64,000 nt of DNA, taken from the NCBI GenBank assembly GCA_001936135.1, contig CP012811.1, positions 2,666,001 through 2,730,000 on the forward strand, written 5' to 3'. The notes under the pieces were generated by a model. The model was not told the origin of the DNA. It made no database searches and was given only the letters and a program-made list of their open reading frames with translations. Numbering within the stretch: position 1 is the first letter of the stretch; each line of letters begins with the position of its first letter. The DNA is from Saccharomycopsis fibuligera x Saccharomycopsis cf. fibuligera (lineage: Eukaryota > Ascomycota > Saccharomycetes > Ascoideales > Saccharomycopsidaceae). Both the position numbers and the translations under genes were made by a program. Shown in pieces: positions 20,961-31,000 of the stretch.

Positions 20961-23158
20961 TATTTGAATTTGTGATAGTTATTAGGTTGAAGAAGGTTGT
21001 AGTAAAACAGTGTTGCAATAGTAGTTAAGTTAAGTAAAAAACGTGTATGAGTAAATCTGAGTATCTTTCAAAAGTGGGGATGTTGTTATATAAACACCAT
21101 AAAAAGAACAGATTGGTAAGATGCAAAACACGAAGGAAAGTGATCAACACAAAGGGAGAAAACCTGGGGAATATAGATATAAAATGGTAAGAAAATACTG
21201 TAGAGTATACAAGAGAAGAAAAGAAGAAAAGAAAAGAAAAACAGGAAGAAAAGAAAGTTGCCAGGGAAGAGAAAAGCTTAAGTAGGAAAAAAATGGGCAA
21301 GTAAAAAAAACATAAAAAAAAAATAAAAAACAGGGCAGAGCAAAAAACCTGGGGGCATAATAGCGATCCCGCAGAGAGCGAAACTGCGAAACTGCTAGAA
21401 AAAAAAAAAGTCTGGAGGCGGCCGTGCAGCATGAAAGTGAAAATTAATTAGTCAAAAAAAAAAAAAAAAAAAAAAAAAAACCGCCATACAACAGCCACAG
21501 ACAACCATGGTGCACCACAGACACCCCGGGGGGCGAAGAGAATTTTCTTTGTTGGCACTTTCGGACTTTTTTTTTCAGTGCTTTCCCCACGAAACTCAGC
21601 GCATGTCTGCACCGCCGGCTGCGCGTTTGCCTGCAGCAAGCGCACGCTTAAGCGTCAGCATAACCTTCACCTCCACCGTAAGCGTGCTAGTGCGGTGAGC
21701 TAGCAGCAGCACCTGGCCGGCCAAGTGGGGCCGTCCTTGCGGTTCGCAACTATGAAGGCCACTGGCTATTAGCAGCTACATTGTAACTACATGTAGTTAA
21801 CTACCTCAACTGCTATAACGCGTATGGGGCAGTATACCGCAACATTGCGGCATACCATACATTCGTCTTTCTCTCCTTCGTCACTCATCAGCTTCTGAGC
21901 ATGTGGTGGGCGCAACGGTTGCGGGTACGGCTGGAGACGGTTACTGCAATTAATTTATACCAAGTTCGGTGCGATTGCAGTACTGTCGTACTGTCGTACT
22001 ACGGCTACGGCTACGGAAGGAAAGTGCGGCACCCAGGCAGATGGAAAGTCCGAAGGAGGACGGTCGAAGGAAAGGACGGTTAGCGAAATAGATTTCCGCA
22101 GACGTCCGCGCACACCCGTCTGCCCAGCCGGCCCCTGCAACAACTAGCCCTATATTGCAAACTGGAGTATACTATAGGGTCAACGATAGAGGAGAGGAAA
22201 GGAAAGGAGAGGAGAGGAGCATTTTACTTGATTAAAATGACACTTGATATTTTTCTTTCTCGGGCGATATGATCACAACAATAGTCATTGCTATACTGAC
22301 GATGGCTGCTATGATTATTATCATGACCAAGGTAGCTTGCGAGTGCTTACGAAACTGAGCAGCAGCGAAGCAATATATATAACGCGTAGCAGCAGCAGTG
22401 CAAGTGCAATCAACTGTGATTTCCAATTTCATATCTCCACAAAGTACACTAGCTCATATGCAAAGAGCGTATCTATAGAGTAAGCTACAGCTTATACATC
22501 GCACATGTGGCGGTGCCGTCACCATCGATGAGTCGACAATAAAGCAGGTCGAATACCTGGGGGTGGCGGATGGTTCCGATTGTTGACGAAATCGCCGGGA
22601 CGCAGCCTGCAGGCACAGGCTGGCACAAGCATACGACACAGCAAGCGTGCTGAGCTCAGTGTCAGCTCCAGAGCAATTGCTATGCCGAAAATTTTGAACT
22701 ACTATTAACAATATAGTTCTCACTCTCTAGTGAGTAATTTGGGTACATTTTCCGCACCGGCATTCGATAATCAATCCTTTAATTTTTTTTTCACGGTACG
22801 TAAGGTTTACCGATACAGGCGAGTATGTTAACGTTGGAACGGGCACGTTGCGCACACACGCAGCGCACTGCCATGGCTAGTGGCTACTATTTGTGGAGGC
22901 CGGAGTATCCAATTGAAACCCATCGAAATGGTCTGCACGTGCTTTAATGCAGGACCCTGTTTCTTTACGCCTTAAAATGTAGTTATCATACACTGTATAT
23001 TGATGTATAGAAACGCTTGAACCACACCATAGTCGCATTGTAACAAAAACTTTTTTTTTCTTGTCTCTCCAATTAAATGAGTAAAGAGAGACGAAAAAAA
23101 AAAAAAAAAAATTACCGGAAGTGCATTTTATCATCCTGTAAAACTAGTCTCACTGTTA
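20961..23158. other. Gene-free divergent region with GC-rich islands
   Basis: About 2.2 kb between divergent GUT2 and HTS1. It is purine-rich at 21100-21420, has an A27 run at 21454-21480, and is visibly GC-rich at about 21590-22145 and 22490-22690, unlike its neighbours. It contains a 16-bp perfect palindrome (21784-21799), short tandem repeats TGTCGTAC and TACGGC (21985-22018), a GGA-rich tract (22189-22220) and an A18 tract (23094-23111). A short frame at 22479-22583 resembles part of a non-LTR reverse transcriptase. No intact gene is present. Confidence 0.55.
22479..22583 (+). pseudogene. Possible relic of a non-LTR reverse transcriptase
   Basis: A 35-codon frame between stops reads SKLQLIH, then VTIDESTIKQVEYLGV. 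In LINE-type reverse transcriptases the thumb region often has K-T-x-L-I-H followed by a beta-strand pair ending in (K/E)YLGV, so order and spacing fit. It sits in a GC-rich island foreign to the local base composition. No flanking frame of useful length, poly-A tail or target-site duplication was found. Chance similarity is a real alternative. Confidence 0.25.
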
Positions 23159-24796
23159 ATGTTTCCCTGTTTAGTAAGGTCCCAATTCATCAGAAAAATG
23201 TCCCAGGCCACTGCTAAAGAAGTTTCCAACAATGCTACCGCATTAGGCGCTGCTGCTGCTGTTAATGCTAGTAAAAAATCTAAAAAATCCAAGGAAAAAT
23301 TTCAATTGAAAACTCCAAAGGGAACTAAAGATTGGTCTGGTAAAGACATGATTCTTAGAGAATCCATATTCAGTAGTCTTTCTAGCCTTTTCAAGCGTCA
23401 TGGTGGTGTTACTATTGATACTCCAGTTTTTGAACTTACTGAAATCTTGACTGGTAAATATGGTGAAGATTCTAAATTGATTTACAATTTGCAAGACCAA
23501 GGTGGAGAATTAACTTCATTGAGATACGATTTAACCGTGCCATTTGCAAGATTTGTGGCAATGAACAATATTCAAAATATTAAAAGATACCATATTGCTA
23601 AAGTTTACAGAAGAGATCAACCAGCAATGACTAAAGGTAGAATGAGAGAGTTTTACCAGTGTGATTTTGATGTTGCTGGACAATATGATCCAATGGTGCC
23701 AGATGCGGAGATTTTAGCTATTTTGGTTGAAGGGTTAACTGGATTAGGAATCAATGATTTCAAAGTTAAAATCAACCATAGAAAAATTTTGGACGGTATT
23801 TTCCAAGTTTGTGGTGTCAAAGATGAGGACGTTAGAAGAATTAGTAGTGCAGTTGACAAATTGGATAAGTCTCCATGGGAAGCCGTTAAAAAGGAAATGG
23901 TTGAAGAGAAAAATCAAACTGAACAAGTTGCTGACAAGATTGGTGAATACGTCAAATTGAAAGGTTCAATCAGTGAAATGGTGGCTAAATTGTCCGAAGA
24001 TGAACTTTTATTGTCAAACAAGTCCGCTAAAGAAGGTATAGAAGAAATGAAAATCTTAGCAGACTATACGAAAGCTTTTGAAATTCATGACTTTTTATCC
24101 TTTGACTTGTCCCTCGCTAGAGGTTTGGACTACTATACTGGGTTGATTTACGAAGCCGTTACTGAAGCTTCTAAACCACCTGAAAATGCTGAAGAATTGA
24201 AACAAAAGGCTAAGGCTAAAGCCGGCAAGAACAGTGCTGATGCCGAAGACGCTTCTGAGTTCGTTGGTGTTGGTTCGATTGCTGCTGGTGGTAGATACGA
24301 CAACTTAGTCAACATGTTCGCTAGTGCCACCGGTAAGAAAAATGTCTCTATTCCATGTGTCGGTATTTCCTTTGGTGTTGAAAGAATCTTTTCGCTTATT
24401 AAAGCTCGTACTGAATTGATGGACAAAGTTAGACCAAACTCTACTCAAGTCTACATCATGGCTTTCGGTGACGGTTACTTGAGTGAAAGAATGCAAATTG
24501 CTAAACAATTATGGTCCAACGGAATTGAAGCTGAATATTTGTATAAGGCTAATGCCAAATCTAGACCACAATTCACAGGGGCTGAAAGATCAGGGGCACC
24601 ATTAGCTGTGATTATTGGCAAAGAAGAGTTTGCTAACGGCAAAGTTAGAGTGAAGAAGTTGAATCAAGGTGAAAGTTCAGATGAAGGTGATTTAGTTGAC
24701 GTTGCTAATGTTGCTGGTGCAGTTAAGGCTAAACTTGGGGAAATTGCTGCTGGTTCAAGCGTTGACGAAGTCACTCGTCTCATTAAGGGTTTATAG
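23159..24796 (+). CDS. HTS1: Histidyl-tRNA synthetase, cytoplasmic and mitochondrial
   Basis: A class II synthetase charging tRNA-His. The product is 545 residues from the ATG at 23159. Two in-frame starts are present: [13 protein letters not shown], a short basic amphipathic mitochondrial leader, and MSQATAKE at 23198, the likely cytosolic start. Yeast HTS1 is known to make both isoforms from one gene this way. Core motifs are PKGTKDW, the motif 2 region [22 protein letters not shown], the HisRS signatures RGLDYYTG (321-328) and GGRYDNL (377-383), and a C-terminal anticodon-binding domain. An Ala-rich and Lys-rich N-terminal linker precedes the core. Codon bias is strong. Confidence 0.97.
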   Translation: MFPCLVRSQFIRKMSQATAKEVSNNATALGAAAAVNASKKSKKSKEKFQLKTPKGTKDWSGKDMILRESIFSSLSSLFKRHGGVTIDTPVFELTEILTGKYGEDSKLIYNLQDQGGELTSLRYDLTVPFARFVAMNNIQNIKRYHIAKVYRRDQPAMTKGRMREFYQCDFDVAGQYDPMVPDAEILAILVEGLTGLGINDFKVKINHRKILDGIFQVCGVKDEDVRRISSAVDKLDKSPWEAVKKEMVEEKNQTEQVADKIGEYVKLKGSISEMVAKLSEDELLLSNKSAKEGIEEMKILADYTKAFEIHDFLSFDLSLARGLDYYTGLIYEAVTEASKPPENAEELKQKAKAKAGKNSADAEDASEFVGVGSIAAGGRYDNLVNMFASATGKKNVSIPCVGISFGVERIFSLIKARTELMDKVRPNSTQVYIMAFGDGYLSERMQIAKQLWSNGIEAEYLYKANAKSRPQFTGAERSGAPLAVIIGKEEFANGKVRVKKLNQGESSDEGDLVDVANVAGAVKAKLGEIAAGSSVDEVTRLIKGL

Positions 24797-25185
24797 GCTC
24801 TCAAAAGGTATTACTTTTATTACATTACATATATATAAACACTAGCAAACTGAATGCTTGATCTATTACTTCTTATTATATAGAATAATTTTACGAATTA
24901 CGGTGTTATAATTTGGTTCATTATAGTAAATGTATTTAAAGTTATAATTATAGTTTGAAAGAAGAAAGAAATTAGTCAAGTTATTGAGTAAACACAAAAC
25001 AAAAAATATATTATTACAGGAAATCTTTGCTAAAATCAAGTTATAAAGAAAAAACATTCAAGAGAAAAACAACAAAAACACGTTGACGACGCCAAAATAT
25101 AAAAAACGCTAAGAACAAAAATAAAAAAACTCGTTGAAAAACTTGCCAATTGTAACTAAAACAATAATGAATACAATCCCTCTGA
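24797..25185. other. Intergenic between convergent HTS1 and stress-domain gene
   Basis: AT-rich 3' flanks. Nothing is recognised. Confidence 0.5.
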
Positions 25186-26898
25186 TTAATCCACACGAGC
25201 CTCCTTCAATGAGTGCACCAATGCAAAATTGTTTGAAAGCTTCTTTTTCTTCAAAGTCTTTTTTAATTCTTTCCGAACAACCATAACTGGCACAGAACTC
25301 TTAGTGACCAAATAATTAGATAAAGACCCCAACAAGACCCCTTGCAAGGCGCTCTTACCTCTTGACCCTACTACTACTAATGTAGGTTGGATATGATCAA
25401 TAATTTCTGTAATTAAATGTCTTGGAATAGGATGATGAATTACCTCAATCACTGCATGAACTTGTAACTTGGTAAGTTTGATCAACTCCAAAAATGTCTT
25501 GGTTAATCTTTCAACCCCATCATTTCTAACGTGCTCCTTATCGTTTTCAGCGGGACTATTTAAATCACGATTAATTGATCTTTCTTTATCTTCTTCAATG
25601 ACGTAAACAATAAAAAGAACACTATTGTTAGAAAGCACAGTACCAATACACCATTCAAGGGCATATAAACTTTCTGGAGAAAAATCCATACATATCAAGT
25701 ATGAATTTGGCTTTTTGTGAATTGAAAGATTTTCAAAAAAATCACCTCTTGTTATAGTTCTTATACATCTAGAGTTTTCTTTACTAGAATCAATTTCACC
25801 TATTTTTATCTTTTTGTTTAATTTTTTAGCAAGTACAATATCATCTTCCACTTCACTGTCATAAGTATATGGTGCATTAAAACTTCTTTGGTCCCCAGAA
25901 GCAGTAATTTTACCTTTATAAGTAGCATATTTTCTCAAATTAATGTCAGAAACTTTTTTGAGTGGTTTATCAGTCGGTATTGATGCCGATGCACCATAAG
26001 CCAATTTTTCTGCCTCTTCTTTTGGATCATTAAAGAGCTTTTGATGAGTCAGATGTTCCAATAGTGAAACGTTGATATATTCTAATTCTTTGGAACTAAG
26101 ATTCCGGATAACTTCTATGGTCTCTTTAGGAATAGGTGCTCCTACCGCCACTGCATTCTCAAGAGCTTTTTGAGCTGCTTCAACTTCTTGTAATCTAGCA
26201 ACTTCGCGTGCTTCTTTTACCACTTTATCTTCGGGCTCAAGTTGTTTATGGTCTTTGTTAGTTTTATTGCTGTTCTGACTAGTATTGTTATTGGTATCTA
26301 CCGTACTTGAGTCACCAATGGTCATTTCTTTGAGTTTGTCAGTGACTGATTGAAGTGCATCTTTAGCAGCAGCTATCTTCTCATCAGAAGCTGATTCATT
26401 ATTGTTATTGTTGTTTTTATTGCCTGTCTCGTCGTCGCTTTCGTCGAAATCTCCAGTTTTACGATACGTGGCAAAATTAGGCAAAATGGTACCACCATCG
26501 TCATATTGAAACTCATTATCAGTATCACTTATCTGTTCCTCTTCACTCACAAGCTCATCTTCTGTAGTATTATCATCTTCATCATTGCTTGCACCTGCTG
26601 CACCTCCGGATCCTGCACTTGCACCTGCTGCTAATGCTTCTTCTCCAGCTTCTCCTTCATTTCTTGAGTCACTAAGTCTCTCAGACGGATCATGACTAAG
26701 AATTGTCCATTTTATCCCATTGGCCCTTCTTCTGGCTCTACTAAGTGATCGATTATCCAAATCGTATTGTCTTCCTCTAGAGTGAGATCGGAAACCAGCA
26801 CCACCGGTAGGCAGCACTGATCTGTCCCTTGAAAGAGGTTCGTTGATGTCTTTGAGAACATCATTTTTTTCGCTTTCTAGCTCATGAAGCATAGACAT
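25186..26898 (-). CDS. Universal stress protein (UspA) domain protein
   Basis: A 570-residue protein with a long disordered acidic N-terminal half and a C-terminal UspA fold. The Usp domain starts near NSYLICMDFSPESLYALEWC and ends with the nucleotide-binding signature VVVGSRGKSALQGVLLGS followed by the conserved end SVPVMVVR. That G-x2-G-x9-G-S pattern is typical of ATP-binding Usp proteins. The N terminus carries SRGRQYDLDNRS and many Ser/Asp/Glu runs, possible phosphorylation sites. Fungal proteins of this layout are widespread but poorly characterised. A TGACTCA (27060-27066) about 160 nt upstream could be a Gcn4-type site. The biochemical role is unknown. Confidence 0.85.
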   Translation of the reverse strand: MSMLHELESEKNDVLKDINEPLSRDRSVLPTGGAGFRSHSRGRQYDLDNRSLSRARRRANGIKWTILSHDPSERLSDSRNEGEAGEEALAAGASAGSGGAAGASNDEDDNTTEDELVSEEEQISDTDNEFQYDDGGTILPNFATYRKTGDFDESDDETGNKNNNNNNESASDEKIAAAKDALQSVTDKLKEMTIGDSSTVDTNNNTSQNSNKTNKDHKQLEPEDKVVKEAREVARLQEVEAAQKALENAVAVGAPIPKETIEVIRNLSSKELEYINVSLLEHLTHQKLFNDPKEEAEKLAYGASASIPTDKPLKKVSDINLRKYATYKGKITASGDQRSFNAPYTYDSEVEDDIVLAKKLNKKIKIGEIDSSKENSRCIRTITRGDFFENLSIHKKPNSYLICMDFSPESLYALEWCIGTVLSNNSVLFIVYVIEEDKERSINRDLNSPAENDKEHVRNDGVERLTKTFLELIKLTKLQVHAVIEVIHHPIPRHLITEIIDHIQPTLVVVGSRGKSALQGVLLGSLSNYLVTKSSVPVMVVRKELKKTLKKKKLSNNFALVHSLKEARVD

Positions 26899-28018
26899 GT
26901 TTTAAGTATATGATAATTTGTACGGTTTGTAGTACGTTCCTAAAGTGTTCAATATAGAATGTGACGACACAATAAGTTATTTTTTATTTTGTATTGTGTC
27001 AAAATTGGTCCTAAGAAACTGCAAAGAAATGATAAAAAAGCAATTGAATAACAGTGAATTGACTCAGATTTACTGGGTCTAGTCTAGAGTTTTGAAGAGC
27101 CTGATAGCAGGAACAAGGATAGAGCAAATAACAAAACTGACTAAAAAGAATAGAATAAAACAGAGTTAATAGAGAAACAACATATATGTCTGTCTATCTG
27201 AATATGCTATGAAAATATACTTGTACTTGCAATTTTCGGGAGCAATATATAATTTATCCTTTTTTTCTAGAGAATTGTTCCACTTTGACTCTGTTAATCG
27301 TAATGTGATAATATTTTTGATGTGTGTCCGATAAACATCCGAAGAAGGAGATGATGGTGGTGATGGTGGTGCTCTGTGTTTTGTTAAGCGCGGGCACTTT
27401 TGCTTTTCCCTATTTTACTTTTATTTGACTTGAGCTTCGGCAGTCACCCACTAGCTGACGCTCGGTGCCCCGTACTTTGCTGCTTATGTAATCGGGATAC
27501 ACAGTTACATAAATGATGAGATTTACTAACACAGAAAATCTGAAATGCTATAAGTTACAAGTTATGAATTATAGAAGCAATTTTTTTTTTCAACATTTAT
27601 TTTCTTTCACAATATCGCGCAAGACACTTCCAATGATACCAAATTTACAAATTGAATTTTTCAAGCCCCAGGGCTTCCAAATTCCACATTAAAAACCGTA
27701 CTTGATAATGCACTCTAAGTGGGTTGCTCTGGTCTAGAATAATAAATATATGTTATATAGTAAAAATATAAGCGAGAAAAAAAAATAAAGAAAAAAAATG
27801 CGGCTAAAAATTATCTAATTCTCTAATAACAAACATAACAAAAAAAGCTAGATAGTACCAAAAAAGCACCAAAGAAAAACTGAAAGAAACCATAAATATA
27901 TATATGATTAAATATATAGAAAAAAAGAAAATAAAAAGATATAAGCAAGCAGCACAAACTAAAGAAAGTAAAAACTAAATGACAAAAATGGAACATTCTT
28001 GACGAATTTTTGTCGTAA
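26899..28018. other. Intergenic between two minus-strand genes
   Basis: About 1.1 kb. It holds the promoter of the stress-domain gene, with a Gcn4-like TGACTCA at 27060, a GGT-repeat patch near 27350-27370 and A-rich 3' flank sequence. A TACTAAC at 27520 has no partner exons. No gene is recognised. Confidence 0.5.
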
Positions 28019-31000
28019 TCAAATAACTGAATCAACTTTTTGATAAAATAACACATACACATCACTTGAGGTAATCGTGTTATCACTATAATTTATCCCT
28101 GGATTAATATTCACTTTGAAATTTTCATCATCAAAATAACACCAAAAATCTCTTTTTTCCTTACTATTCTTACCATTACCGTTCCCATTATGTAACTTAG
28201 CATTTGCATTCGCAGGCCTCTGTTTGTTGACAACTGATGTATAGTGACCACTTTTCAAATTGCCATAATGATTAATGAATCCAAACAATTTATAGGTCAA
28301 TATTTTATCTTTAACTTTAATATCAAGAATGATAGGGAAAATTATTGATGTTGTGTTTTTGGAAGATTGTTCACCATACTTATTAAAATTAAATCTTGAT
28401 AAATTGACCACTAAGACCTTTGGTAATTGAATAAATTTCAAGGATTTAATGGTTTTGTTGCCTGTGATTTGCATACTTTTGAACTTATCCTTCTCTTTAT
28501 ACTTGCCCTTTTCCATTTCTTTTTCTTTTTCCTTTTCTTTCTCTTTGGCCTTTTCTTTTCTCTTGCCTCTTAAATTGAAAAATGTCTTTTGATGTGAAGC
28601 GCCATTCGTTATTGGTGACGATTCTCTATCATCCGGCAGCATCATTTGCTGATCATCATTAGCGCCATTTCCACCCCCATAACCACTATCACCATAATTT
28701 GAATTATAGAAATTATTTGCCTCCATTAGCTTGTCATTCTTTTTTTTACAATTTGGACAATCCCATGCATTATCACCGCTCAAAATCTCATCCGCGGTGA
28801 ATAACTTTATACAATCTTCTAGCCTAATTTTCTTCTTTGCAGAAGTTTTTTCAACAATTGGTAATGTCAACACTGAGAAATTAGCAAACGTCTTACTGAC
28901 TTTCATACATTTGACGCATTTCAAACAACTTTCTAACTGTCCTTGGAAAAATGCAGTTACTGGAGAAATACCATTTTTTTGAGTCAAATTCTTGAACCAT
29001 TTACTATAATTTCGAATCTCTTCATCAGTGACATTTATAGAAAGTCTGGAACTTGTATCGAACTCCGTCACGTCTTTGAAATTCAATGCAGGAGCTAATA
29101 ACTCAGGATATTCATTAATAATTAAATCAGATCCATTTAATTCTTCGTGCAATACATCTAATAAAAATATTAAAAATTCCGCAGTATCTTGCTGTTGATA
29201 AGGAATTTGAAAATCTGGCCGTAATTTAGAGCAACTGTTTAAGAAATTCGTTGGAGCAATAATCACCCCTCCATAAGCACTCATCTTATCAAATAATTTC
29301 CCTAATGCTTGTGATACAATTGGACTTCGGCTATGCTCCGACCCATAACGTCGGTATCCGGTATTAAGAAACACTTCAGAAAATTTGCTAATACTAAAAA
29401 TACATTGCAATAAACTATTGATGTAACAATTACTACCATAATTCTTTAACCCAACAATAGATAGTTGCTGTAGAGTATTTTGTTGTTTATGCGCATTACC
29501 AGTCATAGGATGATGATGATATTGTTGTTGTTGTTGGTGTTGTTGTTGCTGCTGTTGTTGTTGTGGAGGGAATTGCTGCAGTTGGGGTGAAATTAGTGGT
29601 CCAGCCAGCGGAATAGGCTGCCTATCGCGAGACTGTTGTTGTTGTTGTTGCTGCTGCTGCTGTGCAGGATAGTATCTATGTAGGTGAACTGGTTGGGCTT
29701 GATTAGCTTGTTGTGGAGGCTGCAATGGTGGCACTTGGATAGCTTGAATAGGCTGCAGCAACAGATGAGCATGTTGTTGTGGTGGGTACATTGCTGGAGG
29801 AGAATGTGTTACTTGTTGTTGTTGGTATGGTATTTGTGGAGGCAAAGATTGTGGTAATGACATTTGATGCATTTGATGATGTTGACGCTGAAACTGTTGT
29901 GGTTGAGATGGTATCGGCGATTGTTGTTGCAGTTGCAGTTGCAGTTGCGATTGCGACTTTTGAGACTGATCATAATGATATTGGTTCATTATGCCATTTT
30001 GAATATGTGGAGGTGCCAAAGAGGAATATTGTACTGTCGGTGATTGTGCAAATGTTAGCAGTTGTGACGGTGGTGGTGGTGGTGGTGGCGCTTTACGTCT
30101 CTTGTAATTCTGTTCCCGTGAAGCTTCATATGGCGACACAACATGTCTGACGCCATTAATGTTATCATTATCGGTGCCTTTTGCCTCAGACTGGTCAAAC
30201 AGCAGGTATGCATGTGCAGAAGTTGTTGGAGGAACTGAAGGTATTTGAGGTATAGTAGGTATCATAGGAACAGGCGCTGATTGCAGCGGTGGTGGTGGTG
30301 GTGGTGGTGGTGGGGCAGTTGGTGCTGGAATGGAATTATTTATTCCCCTTGAGTTCGAAATGTCTTCATAAGCAGCTTTAGCAGCATCATAGTTAGATCC
30401 TGGTAACTGGTTTTGATCAGGAGCAGAAAAAGTGTCATATTCAGATGGACTACTTGAAAGTGCTGGCACAATATGTCCATTCTTAGTTCTATAATCACCA
30501 ACAATATCAAAAGAAGGTTGTTGTTGTGTTAATGGCGATTTAGAAGGTACAGGAGGAGGTGCGGTTTTTGGAGGATTATTTAACACGTCAAATTCATTTG
30601 GCTTAATGCTGTTTTTGCGAGGAATCGGTGGTGGTAAACCCTCAGGGGGACTGAAACCTAAACGGGTAAGCTCATGTTGAATGCTGCCAGTAGTATAATT
30701 TGAGCTGGAATTTCTTTTCAGGGACCCTTTTTGCTTTAAATGATTTGAAACTTTTCGTGAAGAATCGTTAGACTGTTTATGGTGACGTTGATGATTATAA
30801 TTGAGGCTGGTAGTATTAATATCGTTACTGGTATTAACACGCTTGACGGCAGTACCGTTACTTGATTCCGTATGCTGATAAGTGATGTGTTGAAAAATCT
30901 TTTCTGGTTGAGGAACATAGTATTTATTTTCATATTCAACAGTATTGCTGTTATCTTCAACATTTTGGAACTCCAATAGCTTTAACCAAGACTCAATACC

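Noticed and set aside
21025-21432. 135-codon minus-strand hydrophobic frame upstream of GUT2
   Set aside because: It is a product of a purine-rich strand (Phe/Ser/Leu low complexity) with no domain.
21710-21760. tRNA-like A-box and B-box (GGCCAAGTGG, GGTTCGC)
   Set aside because: The boxes are only about 20 nt apart and no cloverleaf can form.
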